DNA of 64,000 bases from Mannheimia sp041807705 (GCF_041807705.1 NZ_JBGTYY010000003.1:1-64000), one strand, 5' to 3'; shown: positions 8,754 through 17,806, counted from the first letter of the stretch. The notes: generated by a model not told the origin, from the letters alone. Program-made: numbers and translations.

Positions 8754-8767
8754 TTGATTTACTTCAA
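8754..8767 (+). promoter_or_regulatory. FNR-type site upstream of nrfA
   Basis: TTGATTTACTTCAA matches TTGAT-N4-ATCAA at nine of ten defined positions. If it sits at -41.5 as in class II FNR promoters, transcription would start near 8802, about 105 nt before nrfA. Confidence 0.75.
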
Positions 8768-8906
8768 TAAATCTTCACTTTGAGATAGTCGATTTGATTT
8801 AAATTGCATATTCTCCTTAATGAATTATTAGGATTATCTTATTAATTTAATAGGAAAAATTCTTATTTAGATTGAATGATTTTTTTACCTGAGTGGGAGA
8901 ACCAAA

Positions 8907-10391
8907 ATGAAATTTCTAGCAAAAAGCCTCGTAATGGCGACAATTTCAATATTGGGGTGTTTACAACCAGCTTTAGCTGAAGAAGCAAAAAAAGAATCTT
9001 TAACAGATAAAGCGCTTAAACACGAAAAATTAGGGGTAACGGTTGAATCAGCTAACCATTTATTTGAAGAAAAATACCCTCTGCAATACAAATCTTGGAA
9101 AGCAACGTCTGAATCGACAGATCGTGGTAGTGCGTTAGAAGCAGATCCACGTTATGTGATTTTATGGGCGGGTTATGCATTCTCTAAAGATTATAACAAA
9201 CCTCGTGGTCACTATTATGCGGTTACCGATGTGAGAGATATTTTGCGTACCGGTGCACCTAAAGATGAAAATGATGGTCCACAACCAATGGCGTGCTGGA
9301 CTTGTAAAGGTCCAGATGTTGCCCGTTTAATAGAAGAAAAAGGCGAACGTGGTTATTTTGACCCTAAATGGGCGAAATATGGTTCAGAAATTGTGAATTC
9401 TATCGGTTGTGCAGACTGTCATGACACTACTTCAGAAGAGTTTAAAGAAGGTAAACCTGCATTGCGTGTTGCTCGTCCTCACGTTCTTCGTGCATTAAAT
9501 ACTATCGGCTGGAAGTTTGAAGATTTAGACAAACATGGTCAGCGTCCTGCAGTTTGTGCAAACTGCCACGTTGAATACTACTTCAAAAATAAAACAGACG
9601 TTACCTTCCCTTGGAAAAATGGTGTTGATGTTGATAGTATCGAAAAATATTACGATGAAATCAAATTTACAGACTGGACTCACGGTTTATCTAAAGCGCC
9701 TATGTTAAAAGCACAGCACCCTGACTTTGAAGTATGGTCTCAAGGTACTCACGGTAAAAATGGTGTAACTTGTATAGATTGCCATATGCCGAAAGTGAGA
9801 GATAAAGATGGCAAAGTGTATACTGATCATAAAATTGGTAATCCGTTTGATAACTTTGATGTAACTTGTAAAACGTGTCACGAGCAAAGTAAAGAAAGTT
9901 TACAAAAACGTGTGAAACAATATAAACACGATGTAAAAGAAGCAATGATTCGTTTAGAAGATCAATTAGTAAAAGCACACTTTGAAGCGAAAGCAGCTTG
10001 GGACGCTGGTGCAACGGAAGAAGAGATGAAAAACATCTTAACAGCTATCCGTCACGCTCAATGGCGTTGGGATTATTCTGCAGCAGGACATGGTAACCAC
10101 TTCCACGCACCGGATGTAATGTTACGCACTATTGCAACTGGTATTGATCGTGCAGCAGATGCTCGTGCAGAGTTAGGTGTTGTATTGACGAAACACGGTG
10201 TTGCAACGCCTATCGCAATTCCTGATATCTCAACTAAAGAGAAAGCACAAAAAGCAATCGGTTTAGATATTCCTAAAGATCAAGCTGCGAAAGATGAATT
10301 CTTAAAAACAGTAGTTCCTCAATGGGAAAAAGAAGCGCGTGCTAAAGGCTTATTGCCGGCAGAAGAAGCACCAAAAGCAGATGCAAAATAA
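8907..10391 (+). CDS. nrfA: Cytochrome c552, periplasmic ammonia-forming nitrite reductase
   Basis: A 494-residue exported pentaheme protein that reduces nitrite to ammonium in six electrons. The signal peptide runs to about residue 24 (ending in PALA). The catalytic heme uses the special CWTCK at 130-134. The other four hemes are bound at CADCH (168-172), CANCH (217-221), CIDCH (289-293) and CKTCH (321-325). Active-site residues by homology are R100, the tyrosine pair 224/225, and KAQH at 268-271 (calcium ligands and catalytic His). First gene of the nrf cluster, with NarP- and FNR-type sites upstream, so nitrite and anoxia should induce it. Confidence 0.97.
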   Translation: MKFLAKSLVMATISILGCLQPALAEEAKKESLTDKALKHEKLGVTVESANHLFEEKYPLQYKSWKATSESTDRGSALEADPRYVILWAGYAFSKDYNKPRGHYYAVTDVRDILRTGAPKDENDGPQPMACWTCKGPDVARLIEEKGERGYFDPKWAKYGSEIVNSIGCADCHDTTSEEFKEGKPALRVARPHVLRALNTIGWKFEDLDKHGQRPAVCANCHVEYYFKNKTDVTFPWKNGVDVDSIEKYYDEIKFTDWTHGLSKAPMLKAQHPDFEVWSQGTHGKNGVTCIDCHMPKVRDKDGKVYTDHKIGNPFDNFDVTCKTCHEQSKESLQKRVKQYKHDVKEAMIRLEDQLVKAHFEAKAAWDAGATEEEMKNILTAIRHAQWRWDYSAAGHGNHFHAPDVMLRTIATGIDRAADARAELGVVLTKHGVATPIAIPDISTKEKAQKAIGLDIPKDQAAKDEFLKTVVPQWEKEARAKGLLPAEEAPKADAK

Positions 10392-10409
10392 TGTAGCTTG
10401 AGGTGGATT

Positions 10410-11066
10410 ATGAAAAATGTAATATTAAAAACAGGGCGAGGAATCGCCCTCCTACAAGCGGTGATATTTGCAGTTTTTTTTGCAATATCAAACGCTAATG
10501 CAGTAATGCCTGAGCAGCCAAAACCTCTTTGGCAATCAGAAAAAGCAGATGATGCGCAAATTATTCAAGATGCACGTCGTGATCCAAACAAATATTGCAC
10601 CCAGTGCCACGAATCAGCAAATGCAACGGGCAAACCTTTCCATCACGCAGGAAAACATTTCCAAAAAGATGTGAAAAGCCCGAACACAGGTGAGCAACTT
10701 ACTTGTGTGAGCTGTCACGGCAATATCTCTGAAAGCCACCGTAAAGGGGTGAAAGATGTAATGCGTTTTAACCCGCACGGTAAAGCAAGTAACCCAGATC
10801 TTGAGCGTTCGATTAATGAGCAAAACCAAGTTTGTGTTGCTTGCCATACTCCGGAGAAATTGCGTGAAACATTCTGGGCTCACGACACGCACGCAACAAA
10901 AATTACTTGTACGAACTGTCACGAGATTCACCCGGAAAAAGATCCGATGAAAGACATTCCTGAAAAAGATCGCATCAAACTTTGTACGGATTGTCATACC
11001 AAAATTCACTCAGGCGAATTTAAAAACCCTGAAATGAAAGCCACAGAAGCAAAAGGAACAAAATAA
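10410..11066 (+). CDS. nrfB: Pentaheme cytochrome c, electron donor to NrfA
   Basis: A periplasmic protein with five CxxCH sites (CTQCH, CVSCH, CVACH, CTNCH, CTDCH) that passes electrons from the NrfCD quinol dehydrogenase to NrfA. A basic-hydrophobic signal peptide ends near SNANA. The start is placed at the ATG at 10410 (MKNVILK), which has an AGGTGG site. The in-frame GTG-like start 4 codons earlier overlaps that ribosome site. The stop overlaps the start of nrfC (ATAATG). Confidence 0.95.
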   Translation: MKNVILKTGRGIALLQAVIFAVFFAISNANAVMPEQPKPLWQSEKADDAQIIQDARRDPNKYCTQCHESANATGKPFHHAGKHFQKDVKSPNTGEQLTCVSCHGNISESHRKGVKDVMRFNPHGKASNPDLERSINEQNQVCVACHTPEKLRETFWAHDTHATKITCTNCHEIHPEKDPMKDIPEKDRIKLCTDCHTKIHSGEFKNPEMKATEAKGTK

Positions 11067-11743
11067 TGTCTTGCACCCGTAGAGATTTCGTCTCAGGGGC
11101 AGGTGCTATCGCAGTAGTGGCAAGTACAGGTCTTGCCACCTCTATCACTCTTGCTACTGAGAAAGAAAAAAAGAAAATCCGCTATGCGATGGTACACGAT
11201 GAAACAGCTTGTATTGGTTGTACAGCTTGTATGGATGCTTGCCGTACTACCAATAAAGTACCTGAAGGTGTTTCTCGTTTAGAAATTATCCGTAGTGAGC
11301 CGTTTGGCGAATTCCCAAATGTACAATATGAATTCTTCCGTCAATCTTGCCAACATTGTACTAATGCCCCTTGTGTGAGTGTTTGCCCAACAGGTGCTTC
11401 ATTCATTGACCCTGAAACAGGCATTGTTGATGTAAATGCGGATTTATGTGTGGGTTGCCAATATTGTATTGCGGTTTGTCCGTACCGTGTTCGTTTCATT
11501 CACCCTGAGAAAAAATCAGCAGATAAATGTAACTTCTGCCGTGATACGAATCTTGCAGAGGGTAAACAACCTGCCTGTGTTGAGGCTTGCCCGACTAAAG
11601 CATTAACTTTCGGGGATATGAACGATCCAACCAGCGATATTTTCCACAAAGTGAGAAATAATCCAGTTTATCGTACCAAAACCTCATTAGGAACAGAGCC
11701 GAATTTATATCACATTCCATTTGGTAAAGGAGAACATAGATAA
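11066..11743 (+). CDS. nrfC: Ferredoxin-like 4Fe-4S subunit of the Nrf quinol dehydrogenase
   Basis: A 225-residue protein with a twin-arginine-type leader (CTRRDFVSG) followed by a hydrophobic stretch, so it is exported folded. Four cysteine clusters bind [4Fe-4S] centres: CIGCTACMDAC, CQHCTNAPC-x3-CP, CVGCQYCIAVCP and CNFC...CVEACP. It transfers electrons from NrfD to NrfB. It overlaps the ends of nrfB and nrfD by one base each, which implies tight coupling. Confidence 0.95.
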   Translation: MSCTRRDFVSGAGAIAVVASTGLATSITLATEKEKKKIRYAMVHDETACIGCTACMDACRTTNKVPEGVSRLEIIRSEPFGEFPNVQYEFFRQSCQHCTNAPCVSVCPTGASFIDPETGIVDVNADLCVGCQYCIAVCPYRVRFIHPEKKSADKCNFCRDTNLAEGKQPACVEACPTKALTFGDMNDPTSDIFHKVRNNPVYRTKTSLGTEPNLYHIPFGKGEHR

Positions 11744-12711
11744 TGAATGAATATGTACCTTTCCAAACCCCAAACCTTGTTTGGGACGGCACAATCGCCA
11801 TTTACTTATTCCTACTTGGTATTTCATCAGGTGCGGTACAGTTAGCTATTGCTTACCGTAATAGTGGCGTAAAAATTGAAAAGCCAAGCCAAAACTGGAT
11901 TATTCGTAGTGCGGCTATTCTCGGCACTGTGCCGACATTAATCGGTTTAACGCTACTTATCTTCCACTTAACAAAACCGTGGACGTTCTGGAAGTTAATG
12001 TTTAACTACAGTGGCACATCGGTGATGTCGATGGGGGTAATGCTATTCCAACTTTATATGGCAGTATTGGTTGTTTGGATTGCCATTATGTTTAAAGATT
12101 GGGTTGCTCTGTTGATTAACCGCTATCTGCCAGCATTAAAATTCCTATTAGGCTGGATTGATGCGATTGAGGCAAAACTGATTAAGCCGATTGAGTTTAT
12201 CTTATTCGTGTTAGCAGCAGTGCTAGGGGCTTATACAGGTTTCTTACTTTCAGCGTTAGTGAGTTACCCAATGTTGAATAACCCTGTATTACCAGCGTTG
12301 TTCTTAGCCTCTGGTGCTTCATCAGGTATTGCTGCAACCTTCCTAATGGTATTGCTTGCAGGTAAGCTATCAGGTGAAAGCAATGAAGTTCACTTTATGC
12401 ACAAATTTGAAGTACCGATTATGGTGACAGAATTAGGCTTAATTGTGGCATTCTTTGTTGGTTTACACTTCGGTGGAGCAGATAAACAACTTGCTTTAAG
12501 TAATGCCCTTTCAGGATTCTGGGGAACGGTGTTCTGGATAGGAGTAATGCTTATCGGTATTGCAATTCCACTTATTGCCAATATTTTTGGTAGCCACCGT
12601 TTGAAACATAATGTGAAATTTATTATTTTAATTTCCATTTTCGACTTAATTGGTGTACTCTGCTTACGATACTTTATCCTTTACGCAGGACAACTTACGA
12701 TTGCGAGTTAA
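11743..12711 (+). CDS. nrfD: Membrane quinol-oxidising subunit NrfD
   Basis: A 322-residue polytopic membrane protein of the NrfD/PsrC family with eight or more hydrophobic segments and the family block LWDGTIAIYLFLLGISSGA-like sequence near the N-terminus (residues 9-27). It takes electrons from menaquinol and hands them to NrfC. The start overlaps the nrfC stop. Confidence 0.94.
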   Translation: MNEYVPFQTPNLVWDGTIAIYLFLLGISSGAVQLAIAYRNSGVKIEKPSQNWIIRSAAILGTVPTLIGLTLLIFHLTKPWTFWKLMFNYSGTSVMSMGVMLFQLYMAVLVVWIAIMFKDWVALLINRYLPALKFLLGWIDAIEAKLIKPIEFILFVLAAVLGAYTGFLLSALVSYPMLNNPVLPALFLASGASSGIAATFLMVLLAGKLSGESNEVHFMHKFEVPIMVTELGLIVAFFVGLHFGGADKQLALSNALSGFWGTVFWIGVMLIGIAIPLIANIFGSHRLKHNVKFIILISIFDLIGVLCLRYFILYAGQLTIAS

Positions 12712-12728
12712 AGTAAGTCTGATAAATA

Positions 12729-12797
12729 TGTAGGGGAGGGTCCTGTGCCCTCCCTCATATTTTTGCATTGCGGACAGGCACAGGAGCTGTCGCTACA
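12729..12797. repeat. TGTAGGG-family palindromic interspersed repeat, copy 1
   Basis: The element begins TGTAGGGGAGGGTCCTGTG and ends GGAGCTGTCGCTACA, with internal arms GTCCTGTGCC and GGCACAGGA. It lies in the nrfD-nrfE gap. A similar element is found between nrfF and nrfG. The element is transcribed within the nrf operon and may act as an RNA-processing or stability hairpin. Confidence 0.75.
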
Positions 12798-12830
12798 TTC
12801 CCTAAACGCAGTCATCTTTGGGATTTTTTT

Positions 12831-14735
12831 ATGCTATCGGAAATAGGCTATTTTTCACTTTTATTGGCTGCTATTGCAGCGATTTTTCAAGTTGGTTTTG
12901 CAATATGGGGAGAGATCCGCAAGCAATACCATTGGCTAGCGTTATCGCCGCTATTTACCTATTTACAAGCTGCTTTTACCACCATTTCCTTTTCTGCGTT
13001 AGTCTATGCTTTCTTAACGGACGATTTCTCCGTTATCTATGTCGCAGCTCATTCCAACAGCCAACTCCCCGATTTCTTTAAATTTGCTGCATCTTGGGGC
13101 GGTCACGAAGGCTCAATGCTGTTTTGGCTCACGGCTCTTGTGCTTTGGTCTGCGGTATTTTGTAAATTTTCTAGAAATCTCGACCGATTGTTTGCTAATC
13201 GAACGCTCGTAATGTTGGGGTTGATTTCACTTGGTTTCCTACTTTTTATTTTATTAGTTTCTAGTCCATTTGAGCGAAGCTTTCCACCGCCACCAGAAGG
13301 ACGAGATCTCAATCCAATGTTGCAAGATATTGGGTTGATCTTCCACCCTCCATTACTTTATTTAGGCTATGTTGGCTTTGCGGTTAGCTTTGCAATGATT
13401 GTAGCAGCTCTTATTTCAGGGGGAATGGACGCAGCTGTAATGCGTTGGATTCGTCCTTGGACGATGATTTCTTGGGGCTTTCTCACCGCTGGTATTATTT
13501 TAGGGGCGTGGTGGGCATATTATGAACTCGGCTGGGGCGGCTGGTGGTTCTGGGATCCTGTTGAAAACGCCTCCTTAATGCCTTGGCTATTAGGCACAGC
13601 CTTAGTGCATAGTTTGATTGTAAGCCAACAACGTGGCGTATTTTATTACTGGACAATTCTACTTGCGATCTTCGCTTTCGCCCTCAGTTTATTAGGTACA
13701 TTTATTGTTCGCTCCGGGGTTTTAACCTCTGTTCACGCTTTTGCGGTTGATCCTGATAGGGGAATGGCAATTCTTATCCTCTTTTTCAGCCTCAGTTTTA
13801 TTGCTTTAGCCCTTTTCGCCTTTAGAGCTAATTTATGGCAAGGCAACGTTCGTTTTGATTTGCTTTCTAAAGAAACGGCTTTTCTAATTATTAATGGCTT
13901 ATTCAGTGTAGCGGCTTGCGTGGTATTACTTGGTACGTTTTACCCAATGATCTTTACCATCATGAATTGGGGATCAATTTCCGTTGGTGCTCCTTATTTC
14001 AATAGTGTATTTGCTCCTCTCACATTATTACTAATGGTTATTATGGGGTTTGCAGTAGTGCTACGCTGGAAACAGATCCCAATCAAACAGATTTTGGTGA
14101 AATTATGGTTATTCCCTGTGGCGATAACCTTAGCTCTTGGCATAATTTATCTCTCTATTTCACAAAGAGAGCATTTTGATTTCGTTTTACTGCCAATCGT
14201 ATTTATCAGCTTTGCGGTGTGGATTATTTTAACTCATATCCCTTATTTGCCATTTATGTTCAAAATAAAGCCGCTTGCAATGCGACTGGCTCACATTGGC
14301 TTTGCGATCTGTGTGATTGGGGCGATGATGAACAGCTATTATGGAGATGAAATTGGCGTGCGTTTAAAGCCTAATGAACAGGCAGAATTAGCGGGCTTTA
14401 CCTTCAAATATCAAGATTATAATGATCTCATTGGCCCAAATTACACCGCAGAACAAGCCGTGTTCTCCATTAGTAAAGATGAAAAAGTATTGGCAACCGT
14501 AATGCCAGAAAGACGCTATTATGATGTTCGTACGATGACAATGGCAGAAGTGGGGCTATACCACCACTACTTAGATGATGTTTATATTGTAATGGGTGAT
14601 AAGTTTGGCAATTTAGAATATGCTTTCCGTCTCCATTACAAACCTTATGTGCAAGCCCTGTGGTTGGGGGGTATTATTATGATTATTGCCTCTATTTTGG
14701 CACTATTCGGTTACCGTAGAGAACATAAAAAATGA
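12831..14735 (+). CDS. nrfE: Heme lyase subunit NrfE (CcmF family)
   Basis: A polytopic cytochrome c maturation protein (about 634 residues). It carries the heme-handling WWFWDP motif in GWGGWWFWDPVENASLMP and surrounding conserved histidines. With NrfF and NrfG it attaches heme to the unusual CWTCK site of NrfA. The start is taken at 12831 (MLSEIGY). The frame is open further upstream to 12768, but those 21 codons lie in the palindromic repeat and do not resemble a protein. The stop overlaps the next gene. CcmF of a general maturation system is nearly indistinguishable, and the nrf context favours NrfE. Confidence 0.9.
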   Translation: MLSEIGYFSLLLAAIAAIFQVGFAIWGEIRKQYHWLALSPLFTYLQAAFTTISFSALVYAFLTDDFSVIYVAAHSNSQLPDFFKFAASWGGHEGSMLFWLTALVLWSAVFCKFSRNLDRLFANRTLVMLGLISLGFLLFILLVSSPFERSFPPPPEGRDLNPMLQDIGLIFHPPLLYLGYVGFAVSFAMIVAALISGGMDAAVMRWIRPWTMISWGFLTAGIILGAWWAYYELGWGGWWFWDPVENASLMPWLLGTALVHSLIVSQQRGVFYYWTILLAIFAFALSLLGTFIVRSGVLTSVHAFAVDPDRGMAILILFFSLSFIALALFAFRANLWQGNVRFDLLSKETAFLIINGLFSVAACVVLLGTFYPMIFTIMNWGSISVGAPYFNSVFAPLTLLLMVIMGFAVVLRWKQIPIKQILVKLWLFPVAITLALGIIYLSISQREHFDFVLLPIVFISFAVWIILTHIPYLPFMFKIKPLAMRLAHIGFAICVIGAMMNSYYGDEIGVRLKPNEQAELAGFTFKYQDYNDLIGPNYTAEQAVFSISKDEKVLATVMPERRYYDVRTMTMAEVGLYHHYLDDVYIVMGDKFGNLEYAFRLHYKPYVQALWLGGIIMIIASILALFGYRREHKK

Positions 14736-15265
14736 AAAAAGTACTGTTACTTATTCCTATTCTGATACTTGTAATGATTGTGGGCTTTCTTGCCGTGCCG
14801 TTAATGAATAAAGATGCACTTTCCCCAACCGAAGATTGGCAGGGCAAGCCTTTCCCTGAATTTGTGGGCAAGAACTTACTTGATAGCAATGCTCACTTAA
14901 ACAATAACAGCTTGCCGCAAGAGCCTTATATTCTCAATGTGTGGGCGAGTTGGTGTACTTGGTGTATTAAAGAATTTCCGATTTTATTAGAACTCAAGCA
15001 ACAAGGCGTACCGATTGTGGGCTTAACTTACAGCGACCGCCCGAATGATGCCCTTAAAGCATTGGAAAACTGGGGAAATCCGTTTAGCTTGATTATTGAT
15101 GACTATGAAAAAGGCTATTTAATTCAAACACTTAAAGTATCATCAGCACCATCAAGCTATTTGGTTGACCGACACGGCGTAGTGAGATACCAACAAAAAG
15201 GCTACAACCCCGATTTTGCCCAAGATTTTATGCCACGATTAGAGGCACTTAGAAAGGAAAAATAG
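14732..15265 (+). CDS. Thioredoxin-like thiol:disulfide oxidoreductase (DsbE/CcmG type, 'NrfX')
   Basis: A 177-residue membrane-anchored thioredoxin-fold protein. The N-terminal segment (residues 1-25) is a single hydrophobic anchor, and the active site is WCTWC in NVWASWCTWCIKEFP. It should keep apocytochrome heme-binding cysteines reduced for the NrfEFG lyase. It overlaps nrfE by 4 bp and is followed after 3 bp by nrfF. Confidence 0.9.
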   Translation: MKKVLLLIPILILVMIVGFLAVPLMNKDALSPTEDWQGKPFPEFVGKNLLDSNAHLNNNSLPQEPYILNVWASWCTWCIKEFPILLELKQQGVPIVGLTYSDRPNDALKALENWGNPFSLIIDDYEKGYLIQTLKVSSAPSSYLVDRHGVVRYQQKGYNPDFAQDFMPRLEALRKEK

Positions 15266-15268
15266 CGA

Positions 15269-15718
15269 ATGATAAATAACCTATTTTCACTTTTGCAAAA
15301 AATTGCCAAAATTTTACCGCTTGTATTTGCGATGAGTGTTTTTATTAATACCGCTCAAGCAGATATGGTGGATACATTCCAATTTAAAAATGAAGTAGAC
15401 CGAGTCAGAGCGATTTCACTTGCTCGTTCCTTGCGTTGCCTACAATGCCAAAACCAAAACTTGGTGGAATCAAACGCAACCGCCGCCTACAATATGCGGA
15501 TTGAAGTATATGAAATGGTCAATGCAGGCAAAAGTAATGAGGAAATTATCCGCATTATGACAGATCGTTTCGGGCATTTTGTCAATTATAAACCACCACT
15601 TACCCCACAAACGTGGGTGCTGTGGGGCTTACCGCTCGGGTTGTTTGGCGTATTGTTTATCGCTATTTTATGGCGAACTAAAAAGAAGAAAATAGTATAC
15701 TCTCGACTACAGGGATAG
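15269..15718 (+). CDS. nrfF: Heme lyase subunit NrfF (CcmH family)
   Basis: A 149-residue protein with a signal peptide ending near NTAQA, the redox motif LRCLQCQNQNL at about residues 55-65, and a C-terminal transmembrane helix. This is the standard CcmH/NrfF layout. It reduces and presents the apocytochrome to the lyase. Confidence 0.92.
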   Translation: MINNLFSLLQKIAKILPLVFAMSVFINTAQADMVDTFQFKNEVDRVRAISLARSLRCLQCQNQNLVESNATAAYNMRIEVYEMVNAGKSNEEIIRIMTDRFGHFVNYKPPLTPQTWVLWGLPLGLFGVLFIAILWRTKKKKIVYSRLQG

Positions 15719-15741
15719 AGGACGAGTTCTATGTCAATATT

Positions 15742-15811
15742 CGTAGGGACAGGTCCTGTGCCTGTCTGAAAACAATATTAATTTACGGACGGGCACAGGA
15801 CTCGCTCCTAC
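15742..15811. repeat. TGTAGGG-family palindromic interspersed repeat, copy 2
   Basis: The element runs from CGTAGGGACAGGTCCTGTGC to GGGCACAGGACTCGCTCCTAC, with inverted ends GTAGG/CCTAC and inverted GTCCTGTGCC/GGGCACAGGAC. It is clearly related to the copy between nrfD and nrfE, and it sits in the only other sizeable gap of the nrf operon. Confidence 0.75.
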
Positions 15812-15847
15812 TCATAAAGAGTAAACTGACTAAGAAAGATACAGAAA

Positions 15848-16615
15848 ATGGAAACTCGTGATCAATTAAGCAGAGAAAATTATCAACAAGCGGTCAAATT
15901 TGCCCAACATTTTGCAGATGATGTGAGGCAAGAATATGAGCGTGAAGCAGAACAGCGTTACCAATTCGAGAAGGCTCAATTTGAACAAAATGAGTTGCAA
16001 AATAACGCTAAAAATCGACCGCTTGCTAAAATGGCAACACTTTCAGCTGTTGCAATTTTATTGTTAGGAATTGCTTACTATGCTTTTTCAGGGCGTTACC
16101 ACGTTGTACAAGAGGGCTTGAAAGTTCATAAAAATTTCCAGCAACAAGTCAGCGAAGCTCACGGCACATCAAAAAATGAACGCTACATTATCAGCCTACA
16201 AAATCAGCTAAGAGAAAACCCGAATAATGGCGATCTCTGGTATGAACTAGGGCAGGCTTATGTATTAAACAATGATTTTGACTCCGCCTTAGTTTGTTAT
16301 GATAATGCCCAAAAACTACTCGGCAAAAAAGCCGCCATTTTAGGTGCAGTAGCCACCGCTCGTTATTACGACAACGGACAGAAAATGACTGCAGAAATTA
16401 ATGCAATTATTGATGAAGCCTTAAGTTTAGATAAAAATGAAAGTGCTAGTTTGCTACTACGAGCCTCAGACGGCTTTCTAAATAATAACTACCAACAAGC
16501 CCTTGATTACTGGCGAAAAGTGCTAGATAGCAACAATGATGCCATTAACCGCCGAGCAATTATTCAAAGTATGGAAATGGCGAGACAGATGTTGGAAGGG
16601 CAGCAGAGAAAATAA
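15848..16615 (+). CDS. nrfG: Heme lyase accessory protein NrfG (CcmI-like, TPR)
   Basis: A 255-residue protein. A coiled, charged N-terminal part precedes a single hydrophobic segment (about residues 60-80, ATLSAVAILLLGIAYYAFSG). A soluble C-terminal half follows with TPR-like helices (NGDLWYELGQAYVLNNDFDSA). It chaperones the NrfA C-terminus to the NrfEF lyase. Last gene of the nrf cluster. Confidence 0.88.
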   Translation: METRDQLSRENYQQAVKFAQHFADDVRQEYEREAEQRYQFEKAQFEQNELQNNAKNRPLAKMATLSAVAILLLGIAYYAFSGRYHVVQEGLKVHKNFQQQVSEAHGTSKNERYIISLQNQLRENPNNGDLWYELGQAYVLNNDFDSALVCYDNAQKLLGKKAAILGAVATARYYDNGQKMTAEINAIIDEALSLDKNESASLLLRASDGFLNNNYQQALDYWRKVLDSNNDAINRRAIIQSMEMARQMLEGQQRK

Positions 16616-16632
16616 ATTTAAGCAATGTTTAA

Positions 16633-16664
16633 AAACACCGCCCAATTTTCATTAAGCGGTGTTT
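16633..16664 (+). terminator. Hairpin after nrfG
   Basis: AAACACCGC and GCGGTGTTT form a 9-bp stem around 14 nt. The arm contains the uptake-signal core AGCGGT. No clean T-run follows, so termination is uncertain. Confidence 0.5.
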
Positions 16665-16782
16665 GGCATTAGATTGATTGTGATTGGGTATATGTGGTTA
16701 AAATTAAATTAGCTATTATAGCAGATTTTAGGGGCTTTTTTTGTTTGGGTTAGCCAAATTACCATAAAACATCGTTTAAAAA

Positions 16783-17223
16783 TCAGTCGGCAATATTCAT
16801 CACTTGCGACAAAATTTGGTTATACGCTTGCAAATTCTGTAAAGTTTGAGCCAATCGCTGATTGCCAAACTGCTCTGTGGCGACACGCTCCAAGGCATCA
16901 AGCTCATCAATCAACGGATAGGCAAGCGTTTTGCCCTGTTCGGTTAGGGTCAAGACTTTTTCCCGCTTGTCGTTTTCGCTTGGCAAATAGTCAATCAAGC
17001 CGTCTGCGTGCAGTTTTTGGCACGCCATTGAAATGGTCTGTTTGGGCAATGCCCACAAAGTACCAATCTGTTTTTGGGTGCAGGTATGCAGGCGAACCAA
17101 AGTATGCAAAATCGCCAAATAATTGTAATTTAAGCCCTTTTTCTTTGCCCACGCATTATAAAGATTAAATAAATGGCTGATCGATTGCCCCAGTTTGTCC
17201 GCTTGGGTCATTGTGTCATTCAT
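16783..17223 (-). CDS. MarR-family transcriptional regulator
   Basis: A 146-residue winged-helix regulator. The HTH is around residues 48-72 (TQKQIGTLWALPKQTISMACQ), followed by the MarR wing DGLIDYLPSENDKREKVLTLTEQG, whose DxR...L-T-x-G pattern is diagnostic. It starts after a CAGGAG site, 14 bp behind the PACE pump gene, so the two are one operon. It probably represses that operon through the inverted repeat at 17685-17731. Base composition is richer in C/G than the host genes nearby, which suggests transfer. Confidence 0.9.
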   Translation of the reverse strand: MNDTMTQADKLGQSISHLFNLYNAWAKKKGLNYNYLAILHTLVRLHTCTQKQIGTLWALPKQTISMACQKLHADGLIDYLPSENDKREKVLTLTEQGKTLAYPLIDELDALERVATEQFGNQRLAQTLQNLQAYNQILSQVMNIAD

Positions 17224-17236
17224 AGCAAACTCCTGA

Positions 17237-17665
17237 TTAAATCACTTTTAGGCGAAGGTGGTCATAAAGGTAGTTAAAAATCAAGGCATACACGGTGATG
17301 ACAATCGTCAAGCCGACATCTGCCAAAAATGCGTGCCACAACGACAGCCCAAGCAAATAGGCAAGCACAGGAATGGTAAATACCAACAGCCCCGCTTCAA
17401 AACTGATGGTATGAAACACACGCAGTCCCAAGCCCCGTGTTTCTCGTGGGGCGGTAAACGCCTTGTCAAAACCAAAATTAAACACAAAATTCCACACCAT
17501 CGCCATCATTGCCATCACAATGCCCACGCCAATGGCAGAACTGGTGTCGGTATTTGAAAACAGCTTCACCAGAATGGTGGCAACCGTAATCGCCCCCATT
17601 TCAAAAAACACCGAATGAAACAGGCGTTCGTTTAGGCTCATTGGGGCTGAAAAGACATTACTCAT
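17237..17665 (-). CDS. PACE-family proton-coupled biocide efflux transporter
   Basis: A 142-residue inner-membrane protein made of two 'bacterial transmembrane pair' domains, four helices in all. Family signatures are RLFHSVFFEMG in helix 1 (with the essential acidic residue), WNFVFNFGFD at the end of helix 2, RVFHTISFEAG opening the second domain, and FNYLYDHL near the C-terminus. Relatives such as AceI export chlorhexidine and other cationic compounds, or short diamines. The actual substrate is unknown. First gene of an operon with the MarR regulator. Confidence 0.9.
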   Translation of the reverse strand: MSNVFSAPMSLNERLFHSVFFEMGAITVATILVKLFSNTDTSSAIGVGIVMAMMAMVWNFVFNFGFDKAFTAPRETRGLGLRVFHTISFEAGLLVFTIPVLAYLLGLSLWHAFLADVGLTIVITVYALIFNYLYDHLRLKVI

Positions 17666-17684
17666 CGTTTCTCCAAACTAAAAA

Positions 17685-17731
17685 AGTCCAAATACTGACT
17701 AATTTGGGGTGTTGTAGTCAGTATTTGGACT
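17685..17731. promoter_or_regulatory. Long inverted repeat before the PACE-marR operon (candidate MarR operator)
   Basis: AGTCCAAATACTGACTA and TAGTCAGTATTTGGACT are perfect 17-bp inverted arms 13 bp apart, located 20 bp before the pump's start codon. MarR proteins bind palindromes overlapping their own promoters. The arms could form one extended site or two. A hairpin role in RNA is the alternative. Confidence 0.65.
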
Positions 17732-17806
17732 AATTAAAAGCGTGGGTTTGTAAAGAAGTGTAATTTTAGGCTGGCTGAAAAGGTGTTTTGCAAAATTCCA
17801 ATAAAA

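Noticed and set aside
9700..11009. Long minus-strand frames opposite nrfA and nrfB
   Set aside because: Shadows of strongly biased coding sequence. They lack ribosome sites and recognisable domains.
15755..15770. Exact 12-mer TGCCTGTCTGAA resembling a Neisseria uptake word
   Set aside because: It falls in an arm of the palindromic TGTAGGG-family repeat, where GACAGG/CCTGTC is explained by the hairpin itself.
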